NCBI GenBank assembly: GCA_965204165.1
Contig: OZ241969.1
Span: forward strand, 496,001 to 560,000
Source of the DNA: VYFG01 sp965204165
GTDB lineage: Bacteria; Pseudomonadota; Gammaproteobacteria; Arenicellales; Poriferihabitantaceae
DNA: 64,000 nt
Direction of reading: 5' to 3'
Shown: positions 51,216-60,300 of the stretch, piece after piece
Layout of the letters: each line of letters begins with the position of its first letter
How positions within the stretch are numbered: position 1 is the first letter of the stretch
Notes under the pieces: model-generated
Databases searched by the model: none
Told to the model about the DNA's origin: nothing
The model's input: only the letters and a program-made list of their open reading frames with translations
Translations under genes and position numbers: made by a program

Positions 51216-51818
51216 TCAGGTCCTGAAGTCGGGACCGGCGCCGAATCCCCAGAAACTGACCGTCACCACGATGAGCCCCACGAGGGCCACCAGTCCGAGG
51301 GCGAGGATGGCGCTGGAGAAGAGGAATCCCTGCTCCTTGTTGACCTCCATCATGATCGGCACCCCGGTATACAGGAGCGCCACGCTGTATCCCAGCGCCG
51401 GGAGGCCGAGGAAGTACACGAACCAGGGCATGGGATAGAGCATCGCGAGCCCGACCAGGAACAGCGGGACCGCGGTGAACGCCGCCAGGGAGAAACATTC
51501 CTGCAGGGACTTGTCGGAATCATAGGTCCGGGCCATCCAGTGGATCGTCCGGGCAAGGATGTAGACCACCGCCAGCATGGCAAAGAACGTGAGCACCGAG
51601 ATCTTCAGCGCGCTGTCGGGCGTCAGGCGCACCACGTCCCCTGCCCCCACCCGCCACCCGACCGTGGAGGTGCCGATATACGACGCCACCGGCGCGATCA
51701 GGGCCAGGGGAATGACGTAGCGGGCGTAGCATTCCTTCACGGACAGTGCTTCCGCCTTGACTGCCTCCCATCCCGCCGAGGGGCGGAGCATCAGGTTGGT
51801 GATCAGGCTGATTTTCAC
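51216..51818 (-). CDS. Yip1-family membrane protein heading the cco operon
   Basis: A 200-residue membrane protein of the Yip1 family with about five hydrophobic segments (for example YVIPLALIAPVASYIGTSTV and AMLAVVYILARTIHWMARTY) and an N-terminal LMLRPSAGWEAVKAE, typical of bacterial Yip1 proteins. The start is GTG 51818 with GGGAG upstream. It is the first gene after the FNR-like site, 47 bases before ccoN, so it is cotranscribed with the oxidase. It is not a standard cco gene and its role is unknown. Confidence 0.82.
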   Translation of the reverse strand: MKISLITNLMLRPSAGWEAVKAEALSVKECYARYVIPLALIAPVASYIGTSTVGWRVGAGDVVRLTPDSALKISVLTFFAMLAVVYILARTIHWMARTYDSDKSLQECFSLAAFTAVPLFLVGLAMLYPMPWFVYFLGLPALGYSVALLYTGVPIMMEVNKEQGFLFSSAILALGLVALVGLIVVTVSFWGFGAGPDFRT

Positions 51819-51836
51819 GGTTTTCTCCCGTAATCT

Positions 51837-51888
51837 GGGTATGCTAATACTCCCCCAGCCCCCCGGCGTGATTCTTGACCCAAATCAA
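51837..51888. promoter_or_regulatory. FNR/ANR-type box between divergent cco arms
   Basis: TTGAC-CCAA-ATCAA at 51875-51888 matches the FNR consensus TTGAT-N4-ATCAA at 9 of 10 positions. For the leftward genes a -10-like TATTAG (51849-51844) lies about 35 bases from the box centre, close to class II promoter geometry. The same site can serve ccoI-ccoS rightward. Low-oxygen induction of cbb3 genes by FNR/ANR is established in gammaproteobacteria. Confidence 0.8.
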
Positions 51889-51919
51889 GATCAGCCGGAA
51901 TTACTCGGTTAGGCTTCGG

Positions 51920-53894
51920 ATGTCCACCACCGGCAGGTCCAACTTGAACATCGCCGTACCGCTCAGGGAGGATGCCGGCGGCTCCCCGCCGGACATCCCC
52001 TGTTTCCACTGCGCCCTGCCCGTGACCACGGCGGGCGAGTTCCGGACCCGGACAGAAGACGGCGGCCGGGAGTTCTGCTGCGCCGGCTGCCAGGCGGTGT
52101 CCGAGGTCATCAGCGCCGGGGGCATGGAGCGCTACTATGCCCTGCGGGATGCGCCCGGCAACCGTCCCGAAGCGGTGGACCGCCAGCAGTTCCTGGTCTA
52201 TGACAATCCCAGGCTGCAGCAGGGCTGGCTCATCCGGAAGGACCAGTTCGCGGAAGCGGAATTCCTCGTCGACGGCATTGCCTGCGCGGCCTGCGTCTGG
52301 CTGATCGAGAGCTGGCTGGCGCGGCTGCCCGGGGTGGAGTCGGCCGACGTGAACTTCAGTACGCACCGGCTGGGGGTCCGCTGGGACCCGTCCCTGGCCG
52401 GGGTCAGCGACCTGCTGATGGCGGTGCACCAGGTGGGCTACCGGGCCCTGCCCTACACCAGGGAGGCGCGCAGGTCGCTTGAGGAGAACCGGCGCCGGGA
52501 ACTGCTCAAGCGCCTGGGCGTGGCGGCCGCCCTCGGGATGCAGGTGATGGTGATCAGCGTGGCGCTGTACGCCGGCGACTGGTTCGGCATCGAACCCGCC
52601 CTGGCGGACTTTCTGCGGCGCGTCAACCTGCTGCTGGTGCTGCCGATCGTCGGCTATTCCGCCCAGCCCTTCTTCCGCGGCGCCTGGCGCGGCATCCGCA
52701 CCCGCTCGCCGGGCATGGACCTGCCGGTCAGCCTCGGTATCGCCCTGGCCTTCGCCGGCAGCCTGTGGGCCACGGTGTCCGGCGGAGGCGACGTCTACTA
52801 CGACTCCATCGCGATGTTCGTCTTCTTCCTGCTCGGTGCGCGCTACCTGGAACTGGGCGCCCGGCTGAAAGGCGCGCGGGCCATGGACTCCCTGGCTGCC
52901 GTGGTGCCGGGCACCGCCCGCCGGCGGCGGGCTGACAACACCCTGGAGACCGTGCCGGCCGCGGAGACGGAGGCGGGCGAGCGGCTCCTGGTCCGCGCGG
53001 GCGAGGTGGTGCCGGCGGACGGCGTGATCGACGACGGCGCCTCCAGTTTCGACGAGTCGCTCATGACCGGGGAGGACCGGCCGGTGTCCCGCGGTGTCGG
53101 GGACCCGGTGATGGCGGGATCCGTGAACGTCTCCCAGCCGGTGACCGTCACCATCACTGCGCGTCCCGGCGCGACGGTGCTCGATTCGATCCTCAGGCTG
53201 GCGGAACGGGCTCATGCGGACAAGCCGCGCATTTCCCGGCTGGCGGAACGGGTTGCCCGCTGGTTCGTGGTGGGCGTCGTCATGCTGGCGGCGGCGGTGG
53301 CGGGCCTTGGTCTCTGGCTGGGGAATCCCGCCTGGCTGCCCACCACCATCGCGGTCCTGGTGGTGACCTGCCCCTGCGCGCTGTCCCTGGCGACGCCCCT
53401 GGCCCTCCATGCGGGCATCGGAAACCTGGTCCGGCGCGGTGTGCATGTCGTTCGCGGCCATGCGCTGGAGACGCTCAACCGGGTGAATCACGTGGTGTTC
53501 GACAAGACCGGCACGCTGACCCGCGCGGAAATGGCCCTTGAGGGCATCACCACCCTTGGCCACCTTGATTCCGGGGAGGCGCTCAGGATCGCCGCGGCCC
53601 TGGAACAGGGCGCAAGCCACCCCCTGGCCCGGCCCCTGCTGGAGGCCGCGGGGGACGCCCCCCTGCCCCGGGTGACGGATTTCGCCAACGTGCCGGGACG
53701 GGGCGTCCGCGGCCGGGTGGACGGGAAAGAGTACCGGCTGGGAACAGCGGAATTCGTCGCCGAATCCATGGGCAGGCTTGACTTGGGCGGGGCGGCGGCG
53801 GACCGCACGGACGCCGCCGGCCTCCTGGTGACGCTGGGCGAGGCGTCGGGCCCGGTGGCGACATTCAGGTTCCGGGATGAACTCCGTGCGGGCG
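51920..53894 (+). pseudogene. ccoI: ccoI copper P-type ATPase, 5' part, interrupted by an insertion sequence
   Basis: N-terminal 658 residues of the CcoI/FixI P1B copper ATPase that supplies copper to the cbb3 oxidase. It retains the N-terminal CFHC...CCAGC metal site, the heavy-metal-associated GIACAACV site, membrane helices, the actuator FDESLMTGEDRPV, the CPC ion site (VVTCPCALSLATPL) and the phosphorylation motif VFDKTGTLT. Translation runs into the element at 53895 and stops at 54061 after about 56 foreign residues, before the GDGxNDAP hinge. Joining 53894 to 55529 restores the frame at FRDELRAG-AHGLVQRM, giving 827 residues. I chose ATG 51920 because the TTG at 51875 lies inside the FNR box. 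Confidence 0.95.
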
Positions 53895-54380
53895 TATATG
53901 GACGCCGCCGGGTTTGCAACCCCCCGGCTTCACGCTTTGGCAGTTTGACAAGTCGTCGAGCGCGGTCGTATATCAGGCCTCTGATTAAGCGGCATCACGA
54001 TGTGCCGCGGGCCGGTATGGATATCAGCGGAACAGGTCCAGATCGCACTGTAGGCCTTTAGGCCGATGCCCGCACATGGTTTTCCTGTCCCCGGCTATTC
54101 GACTGTTTGCCCCTACTGCCTCTGCGCTCTTTCGAGTGGTTGCAACAACCCGGTCTCCCGGTTCCTCGTGGTTAACTCACGATCGCCGGAAAGCCGGGAC
54201 GGTTCCGGAGTATTCCCCGGAATCGTTCAGGTGCCGGTCCGGCCTGCCTTGCAGACCGCAGCGGCGAAGTTCTTTTCCAGGGCCGGGGAGGCCTTTGCAG
54301 GCCCGTCCTGGCGCCGAACGCGGGACACCCTCGGCCATACGAGGTCGCCAACCCATGTCTGAGTGTCTCCGGACACATTC
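53895..54380 (-). ncRNA. Candidate guide (seekRNA/bridge-type) RNA region of the IS1111-group element
   Basis: This 486-base stretch downstream of the transposase codes for nothing recognisable and is conserved in position in the IS1111 group, where a short structured RNA that guides target choice is encoded after the transposase gene. Several short hairpins are visible (for example GGCC-TTTA-GGCC near 54061, CGTG-GTTAACT-CACG near 54166-54180). Read on the transposase strand, 54075-54060 contains GTGCGGGC then CGGCCT. These equal the bases flanking the insertion point on the left (53886-53893) and right (55533-55538). The exact RNA ends are not determined. Confidence 0.55.
53898..53909 (+). 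repeat. Subterminal inverted repeat, transposase-distal end
   Basis: ATGGACGCCGCC, perfectly matched in inverse by the repeat at 55510-55521. Three bases (TAT) separate it from the ccoI junction. Confidence 0.9.
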
Positions 54381-55436
54381 TCACGCTCCCGCGGCCTGGA
54401 TGCCGGCAGCCCGGACTACCGCGTCATGCCGATAGTCCTCCCCCTTCATCAGCAGCGCCCACATGATCCGTGCCATCTTGTTGGCCAGCACGATGGCGGC
54501 CTGGATCGTCGGCTTGCGTTCGAGCAGCCGCTTCAACCAGGGGTCCGGCTCCTTGCCCCAGCGGGTCGTTCGCTGGATCACGGTCATCGCGCCGGTGATC
54601 AGCAGTCGGCGCAGGTCCCGCTGACCCATCTTCGACAGCTCCCCGATCCTGGTCTTCCCCCCGGACGATTTCTGAAGGGGCACGAGACCGAGCCAGGCTG
54701 CGAAATCCCTGCCGCACCTGAAGTCCTCCATGTCCGGCGCAAAGGCCAGGAACGCCAGTCCCGTGATCGGGCCCACGCCCGGAATGGTCCGAAGACGTCG
54801 AATGGTTTCATCATCCCTGGCGGCCGCCCGGCCCTGGCGGTCCAGTTCGACAATCCGGGCATCGAACGCGCGGATCTGCTTTACGAGCATGTCCGCCATC
54901 TCCCGGGCGAGGTCGGGAAGCCGGGAGTCTTCCCGGTCCTCCAGCACCGCCTCCAGGGTCTTGACGTTGGCCCGCCCCCTGGGCGCCACCAGGCCGTACT
55001 CCGCCAGCAGTCCCCGCAGGGAATTGATGGTCTGCGTACGCTGACGGACCATGAGGTCCCGGACCCGGAACAGCATGGCCCGTGCCTGCTGGCCTTCGTC
55101 TTTTACCGAAACGACCCGCATCGTCGGGCGTGAGGCCGCCTCCGCGATGGCTTCCGCATCCGCCATGTCGTTCTTGTGCCGTTTGACGAACGGCTTCACA
55201 TAGGCGGGCGGCAGAATATGAACCCGGTGGCCCAGCTGGCGGATCTCACGTGCCCAGTGGTGGGCCCCGCCGCAGGCCTCCAACGCAACCAGGCAGGGGG
55301 GCTGCTTGCCCAGAAAGTACAGCAGCTTCCCCCGCGTGACCCGCTTGCGGAATGCCACCGAGCCGTCCTGGTAGGCCCCGTGGAGCTGGAATAGATTCTT
55401 TGCCAGGTCAATACCGATGATGCTAATCTTTTTCAT
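54381..55436 (-). CDS. IS110-family (IS1111 group) transposase
   Basis: A 351-residue DEDD-type recombinase. The N-terminal RuvC-like domain shows Asp9 in IGIDLAKNLFQLHG, the acidic residue in VALEACGGAHHWARE, and the paired aspartates in KNDMADAEAIAEAASRP. The C-terminal Transposase_20 domain has IPGVGPITGLAFLA and the conserved serine region GLVPLQKSSGGKTR. The sequence is closest in pattern to IS4321/IS5075-type enzymes. No frameshift or stop is present, so the element may still be mobile. ATG 55436 follows 92 bases of left-end sequence. Confidence 0.95.
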   Translation of the reverse strand: MKKISIIGIDLAKNLFQLHGAYQDGSVAFRKRVTRGKLLYFLGKQPPCLVALEACGGAHHWAREIRQLGHRVHILPPAYVKPFVKRHKNDMADAEAIAEAASRPTMRVVSVKDEGQQARAMLFRVRDLMVRQRTQTINSLRGLLAEYGLVAPRGRANVKTLEAVLEDREDSRLPDLAREMADMLVKQIRAFDARIVELDRQGRAAARDDETIRRLRTIPGVGPITGLAFLAFAPDMEDFRCGRDFAAWLGLVPLQKSSGGKTRIGELSKMGQRDLRRLLITGAMTVIQRTTRWGKEPDPWLKRLLERKPTIQAAIVLANKMARIMWALLMKGEDYRHDAVVRAAGIQAAGA

Positions 55437-55509
55437 GGATGTCGTCTCTCGTTGAAGGAGTGTTCAATGCCAGCCTGCTGGCACCTGCTTCACTATGAAG
55501 CAGTAGAGA

Positions 55510-55521
55510 GGCGGCGTCCAT
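55510..55521 (-). repeat. Subterminal inverted repeat, transposase-proximal end
   Basis: GGCGGCGTCCAT, the inverse complement of the repeat at 53898-53909. Seven bases (TCCATCG) separate it from the ccoI junction. Confidence 0.9.
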
Positions 55522-55528
55522 TCCATCG

Positions 55529-56037
55529 CACACGGCCTCGTGCAGCGGATGCGGTCCGACGGCATGGACATTTCCCTGCTGTCCGGAGACCGCCCCGGCG
55601 CGGTGGACGCCATTGCCCGGGACGTGGGCATCGGGGATGCCCGCGGCGGATGCCTGCCCGGGCAGAAGCTTGCCGCACTGGACACCCTGATCGGGGACGG
55701 CAGGGTGGTAGCCATGGTGGGCGACGGGATCAACGACGCGCCCGCGCTGGCCAGGGCCCATCTCGGCGTCGCCATGGCGCGCAATGTCAACCTGGCCTCC
55801 GCCAGCGCCGACATGGTGATCACGGCGGATGATCTCGGGGTGCTCGGCGACGCCCGGCGCGTTGCCCGGCGCACCTTCCGCATCATCCGCCAGAACATCG
55901 CCTGGGCGCTGGCCTATAATATCCTGGCCGTGCCCGCGGCGCTGGCCGGCATGGTGCCCCCCTGGCTGGCGGGCATCGGCATGTCCCTCAGTTCCGTGGT
56001 GGTTGTACTGAACGCCGCGCGCCTGACCAGAGACTGA
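55529..56037 (+). pseudogene. ccoI: ccoI copper P-type ATPase, 3' part
   Basis: C-terminal 169 codons of ccoI displaced by the insertion. It contains the end of the nucleotide/phosphorylation domain (LLSGDRP, then the hinge MVGDGINDAPALARAHLGVA) and the last two membrane helices (IAWALAYNILAVPAALAGMV, and MSLSSVVVVLNAARLTRD). An internal ATG at 55549 could start a fragment, but without the CPC helix and the phosphorylated Asp it cannot transport. It is followed 4 bases later by ccoS. Confidence 0.95.
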
Positions 56038-56041
56038 ATCC

Positions 56042-56227
56042 ATGGAAATCATCTACCTGCTGATACCGCTGTCCATCGTGCTGGTGGCGGCCATCGTCGG
56101 GGTTTTCCTGTGGTCGGTGCGCAGCGGACAGTTCGACGACCTCAAGGGACCGGCGCACCGTATCCTGATGGACGACGACGCCCCCGCCCGGAAGAACGCA
56201 AGCCAGGACCCGTCCGCCGCCGATTGA
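56042..56227 (+). CDS. ccoS: cbb3 oxidase maturation protein CcoS
   Basis: A 61-residue protein with one membrane helix (IIYLLIPLSIVLVAAIVGVF) and the family segment FLWSVRSGQFDDLKGPAHRI, as in CcoS/FixS, needed for cofactor insertion into CcoN in studied species. It follows ccoI with a 4-base gap. The insertion upstream may reduce its expression by polarity unless the element provides a promoter. Confidence 0.95.
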   Translation: MEIIYLLIPLSIVLVAAIVGVFLWSVRSGQFDDLKGPAHRILMDDDAPARKNASQDPSAAD

Positions 56228-56360
56228 GGCGTGCTCCGCCCGGCCCGGCGGGCCGGGAACATGACCGCCGCCGCCCTGGTATACAATCCGGCGTGCCGCG
56301 CGCCGGGGATCACGGATTCCGGGAACGCCCGGCACCTTCCCGTTCCTACCTCACACCGCG

Positions 56361-57356
56361 ATGCACAGCAGAAAACTTGGCCCCTTCTCCGTTTCCGCCA
56401 TCGGCCTCGGCTGCATGAACGTGTCCTCGGGCTATGGCCCGAGGCCCGGGGAAGACCATGCCGGCCGGCTGTTCAACCAGGCCCTGGATGCCGGCTACAC
56501 CTTCCTCGACACCGCCGCCATGTACGGCATGGGCCACAACGAAACGCTGATCGGGAAATACCTGTCCCACCGCCGGGACGAGTACACGCTGGCCAGCAAG
56601 TGCGGGATCTTCCGCAATGACGCCGGCGCCGCCGAGACGGACGGCAGGCCGGAGGTGCTGCTCCGGACCTGCGAGGACAGTCTCCGGCGACTGAACACGG
56701 AGGTCATCGACCTCTACTACCTGCACCGGATCGACCCCAGGGTGCCGGTGGAGGAAAGCGTGGGCGCCCTCGCGCGCATGGTGGAGGCGGGCAAGGTCCG
56801 CACCATCGGGCTGTCGGAAATCTCTTCCGACAGCCTCCGCCGCGCCCATGCCGTGCATCCCGTCACCGCGGTACAGTCGGAGTACTCGCTCTGGACCAGG
56901 ACGCCGGAACGGAAGATTCTCGCGGCCTGCGGGGAACTGGGCATCGCCTTCGTCCCGTTCTCTCCCCTGGCCCGGCAGTTCCTCACCGGCAAATGCGGCG
57001 ACGTGACCACGGTCCTCGAGGGCGACATCCGTGCCTCCATCGCCCGGCCCCGGTTCGAACCCGGGGCATTCGCCCGCAACAGCAGGCTCCTGGTGCCCTA
57101 TGCCGAAATCGCCGGGCGCGTCGGCTGTTCCATGGCGCAGCTGGCGCTTGCCTGGCTGCTCGCCCGCGGGGAAAACATCATCCCCATTCCCGGCACCAAG
57201 CACATCGACTACATGGTCGAAAACGCGGGCGCCGGCGATGTGCGCCTCGACCCCGAAACGGTTGGTGAACTCGACGCCCTGATCAACGAGGACACGGTGG
57301 AGGGAAGGCGCTACACGGACGCGGTGATGGAAAAGGTGGATTCGGAGCGGGACTGA
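56361..57356 (+). CDS. Aldo/keto reductase
   Basis: NADPH-dependent TIM-barrel reductase, 331 residues. The catalytic tetrad positions are recognisable in FLDTAAMYGMGHNE (Asp, Tyr), ASKCG (Lys) and YYLHRIDP (His). The NADP-binding end IPIPGTKHIDYMVENAGAGD is the AKR13-type (YakC-like) pattern, shared by reductases of methylglyoxal or other aldehydes. The physiological substrate is unknown. A TACAAT -10-like element lies at 56282-56287, about 75 bases before the ATG. It is convergent with dnaE (19-base gap). Confidence 0.92.
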   Translation: MHSRKLGPFSVSAIGLGCMNVSSGYGPRPGEDHAGRLFNQALDAGYTFLDTAAMYGMGHNETLIGKYLSHRRDEYTLASKCGIFRNDAGAAETDGRPEVLLRTCEDSLRRLNTEVIDLYYLHRIDPRVPVEESVGALARMVEAGKVRTIGLSEISSDSLRRAHAVHPVTAVQSEYSLWTRTPERKILAACGELGIAFVPFSPLARQFLTGKCGDVTTVLEGDIRASIARPRFEPGAFARNSRLLVPYAEIAGRVGCSMAQLALAWLLARGENIIPIPGTKHIDYMVENAGAGDVRLDPETVGELDALINEDTVEGRRYTDAVMEKVDSERD

Positions 57357-57375
57357 GCCCCGGGGAGACGCCCGG

Positions 57376-60300
57376 TCAGGCGTACTCCAGGGCGCGCGGC
57401 TGCCTTTCCCTGACGTTGGCGCTTCTCAGCGCATCCGCGTCGTAACGGAAACGCAGGTCCGGCGGGGAGATGCCCCGCAGCCCGGCAAACAGCCCGGGGT
57501 CCGGCCTGACCCGCCGCCCGGCGCCCAGGCGAAGGTCGCCGGTCTCCCCGCTGCGCCTCCTGTAGTGCAGGGTGACCCCGACGTCGCCGCCCGCATACCG
57601 TCCCAGCAACGCCTCCATGTCGGCGACATGGCCGTCATCCACGAATTCCTCGGACAGGCAGATGCCCACCTCCCGCAGGAATTCACGCCTGAGCTGGTCG
57701 ATGGAATACAGGGCGCCGGCCCGCATCTGCGGGTTGCCGGTGTAATCGTCGGTACTGAGCTCGCCCTGGACGATGATGATCGCGTCCTTGCGAACCACGT
57801 CCGAATATGCGGCGAATTTCTCGGCGAACAGGCTGACCTCGATCCTTGAGACCCCGTCATCGAGCGTGGCCACCGCCATTTTCCCGCGCCGGGTGTTGAG
57901 CACCCTGAGGCCCGTCACCAGGCCGGCGATCACCCCGTCCCGCGGAGTGCCGAGGTCCAGGGCATGCGGGGCCCGGACCACCAGCCCTGCCAGTTCCTCC
58001 CGATAGCGGTCGAAGGGATGCCCGGTGAGGTAGAGCCCCAGCGTCTCCCGTTCCCCGGCGAGGCGCTCGTCCTCGGTCCAGGGCGCAACCTCCGGAGTGC
58101 TGACTTCCGCCAGGGGCACCGCGGTCACGCCGAACATGTCCGACTGTCCCGCGTCCCGGTCCGTCTGCTGCTGGTCCGCCGCGTGCATGGCCCTGCCGAC
58201 ATCGGCCATCAACTGCGCCCGGTTGCCGTGCAACCCGTCCATGGCGCCGCTCTTGATCAGTGCCTCCAGGACCCGCCTGTTGACCTTCTTCCCGTCCACG
58301 CGCCGGCAGAAATCGAACAGGTCCGGAAACGCCCCGCCGGCGTTGCGCTCGTCGACGATGGCGTCGATCACGCCGCGGCCGATGCCCTTCAAGGCCCCGA
58401 CGCCGTACTGTATCCGCCGGTCGTCGACGGGCCGGAAGCCGTAACTGCAGGCATTGATGTCCGGGGGCAGCACCTCGAGCCCCATGTCCAGGGCGTCCGC
58501 CCGCAGGGAAACCACCTTGTCGGTGTTGTCGATGTCCGCGGTCATGGCCGCGGCCATGAACGCCGCGGGATAGCGGGCCTTCAGCCAGCCGGTGTGATAG
58601 GACACCAGGGCATAGGCCGCGGAATGCGACTTGTTGAATCCGTATCCCGCGAACTTTTCCATCAGGTCGAAGATGGATTCCGCGATGCCCCTTTTCACAC
58701 CGCGTTCCACGGCGCCGTCGGCGAACATCTGGCGATGCTTGGCCATCTCCTCGGGCTTTTTCTTGCCCATGGCGCGGCGCAGCAGGTCGGCCCCGCCGAG
58801 GGTGAACCCGGCCAGTTCCTGTGCGATCTGCATCACCTGCTCCTGGTAGAGGATCACGCCGTAGGTGGACTGCAGTATCGGGCTGATGTCCGGGTGCGGG
58901 GAGCGGACCGGCTCGCGGCCGTGCTTGCGGTTGATGAAGTCGTCCACCATGCCCGACTGCAGCGGCCCCGGACGAAACAGGGCAACCAGGGCGACCAGGT
59001 CCTCGAAGCTGTCCGGCTGCAGGCGGAGGATCAGTTCCTTCATGCCCCGGGATTCCAGCTGAAAGATGGCCGTGGTCCTGCCCTGGCGGATCAGTTCATA
59101 CGTCTTCGCGTCATCCAGTGGCAGGGTGTCGTCCAGGACCAGCGGCGGATCGCCCGCGGCCTGTCTCTGGTCATTGGCCATGCGCACCGCGTTGTCGATG
59201 ATCGTGAGGGTCTTGAGACCGAGAAAATCGAATTTCACGAGGCCGATGCTTTCGAGGTCGTCCTTGTCGAACTGGGTGATGGCCTGGCTGAGGTGCCGGT
59301 CCGCGTACAGCGGCGTGAACTCGGTCAGGGGCCGCGGCGCGATGACCACGCCGCCGGCATGCTTGCCCACGTTGCGGGCAATGCCTTCGAGCTGCAGGGC
59401 CATGTCGATCAGTTCCTGGATCTCGGGCTCCTCCCGGTAGCGCGCCGCAAGGGCCTCTTCCTGGCGGAGCGCCTTGTCCAGGGTCATCCCGAGCTCGAAG
59501 GGGATCAGCTTGGCGACCTGGTCGACGAAGCCGTAGGGCTGTCCCATGACCCTGCCGACATCCCGCACCACCGCCTTGGCCGCCATGGTGCCGAACGTGA
59601 TGATCTGGGCAACCTGTTCCCTGCCGTAACGGTCCGCGACATATTCGATGACCCGGTCGCGGCCGTCGACGCAGAAGTCCACGTCGAAATCCGGCAGGGA
59701 AACCCGCTCGGGGTTGAGAAACCGCTCGAACAGGAGTCCGTACCTGAGCGGGTCGAGATCGGTGATTCCCGTGGACCACGCCACCAGCGAGCCCGCGCCG
59801 GATCCGCGTCCGGGCCCTACCGGGATCCCGTTTTCCCGAGACCAGCGGATGAAATCCGCCACGATCAGGAAATAACCGGAAAATCCCATCTGGTCGATCA
59901 CCGACAGCTCCATCTCCATGCGGTCCAGGTAGGTCGGCTGCACGGCGGCCTGGCCATCGGCGCCCCGGATGGCCCCGACGCCGAGGCGCCGGGCCAGTCC
60001 CTTCTCGGTCTCCTGCCGGAGCAGGCCGGAGACGGATTCGTCCCGTGCACCGGGGTAGTCCGGCAGGTAATTCTCGTCAAAGCGGAGAAAGAGGTTGCAG
60101 CGCTTGGCCACCTCCGCGGTGTTCGCGACCGCCTCGGGATGATCCCGGAACAGCATCACCATCTCCTCGCTGCTGCGGAGGTATTGCCGGTCGGTGAATC
60201 TCCTGGGACGGCGGCTGTCCCGGAGCACCCGGCCGTCATTGATGCACACCCGGATCTCGTGGGCCTCGTATTCGTCCGGGGTGAGATAGACCACGCGGTT

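Larger units (their letters stand above)
53895..55528 (-). mobile_element. IS1111-group (IS110 family) insertion sequence in ccoI
   Basis: A 1634-bp element defined by the break in ccoI. Subterminal 12-bp inverted repeats ATGGACGCCGCC (53898-53909) and GGCGGCGTCCAT (55510-55521) leave 3 bases outside at the transposase-distal end and 7 at the proximal end. That layout is characteristic of IS1111-group elements. No target-site duplication is seen beyond a CG shared by both junctions, so the ends could shift by up to 2 bases. The transposase gene is intact, with about 486 bases of non-coding DNA after it. An 8-bp hairpin CTGCTTCA-CTA-TGAAGCAG (55485-55503) lies near the proximal end. Confidence 0.93.

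Noticed and set aside
51875..51919. TTG at 51875 as the ccoI start
   Set aside because: It lies inside the FNR-like box and adds 15 residues without family similarity; ATG 51920 fits better.
53895..54061. Extension of the ccoI reading frame into the element as a functional tail
   Set aside because: The residues are encoded by IS sequence on the wrong strand and have no similarity to P-type ATPases.
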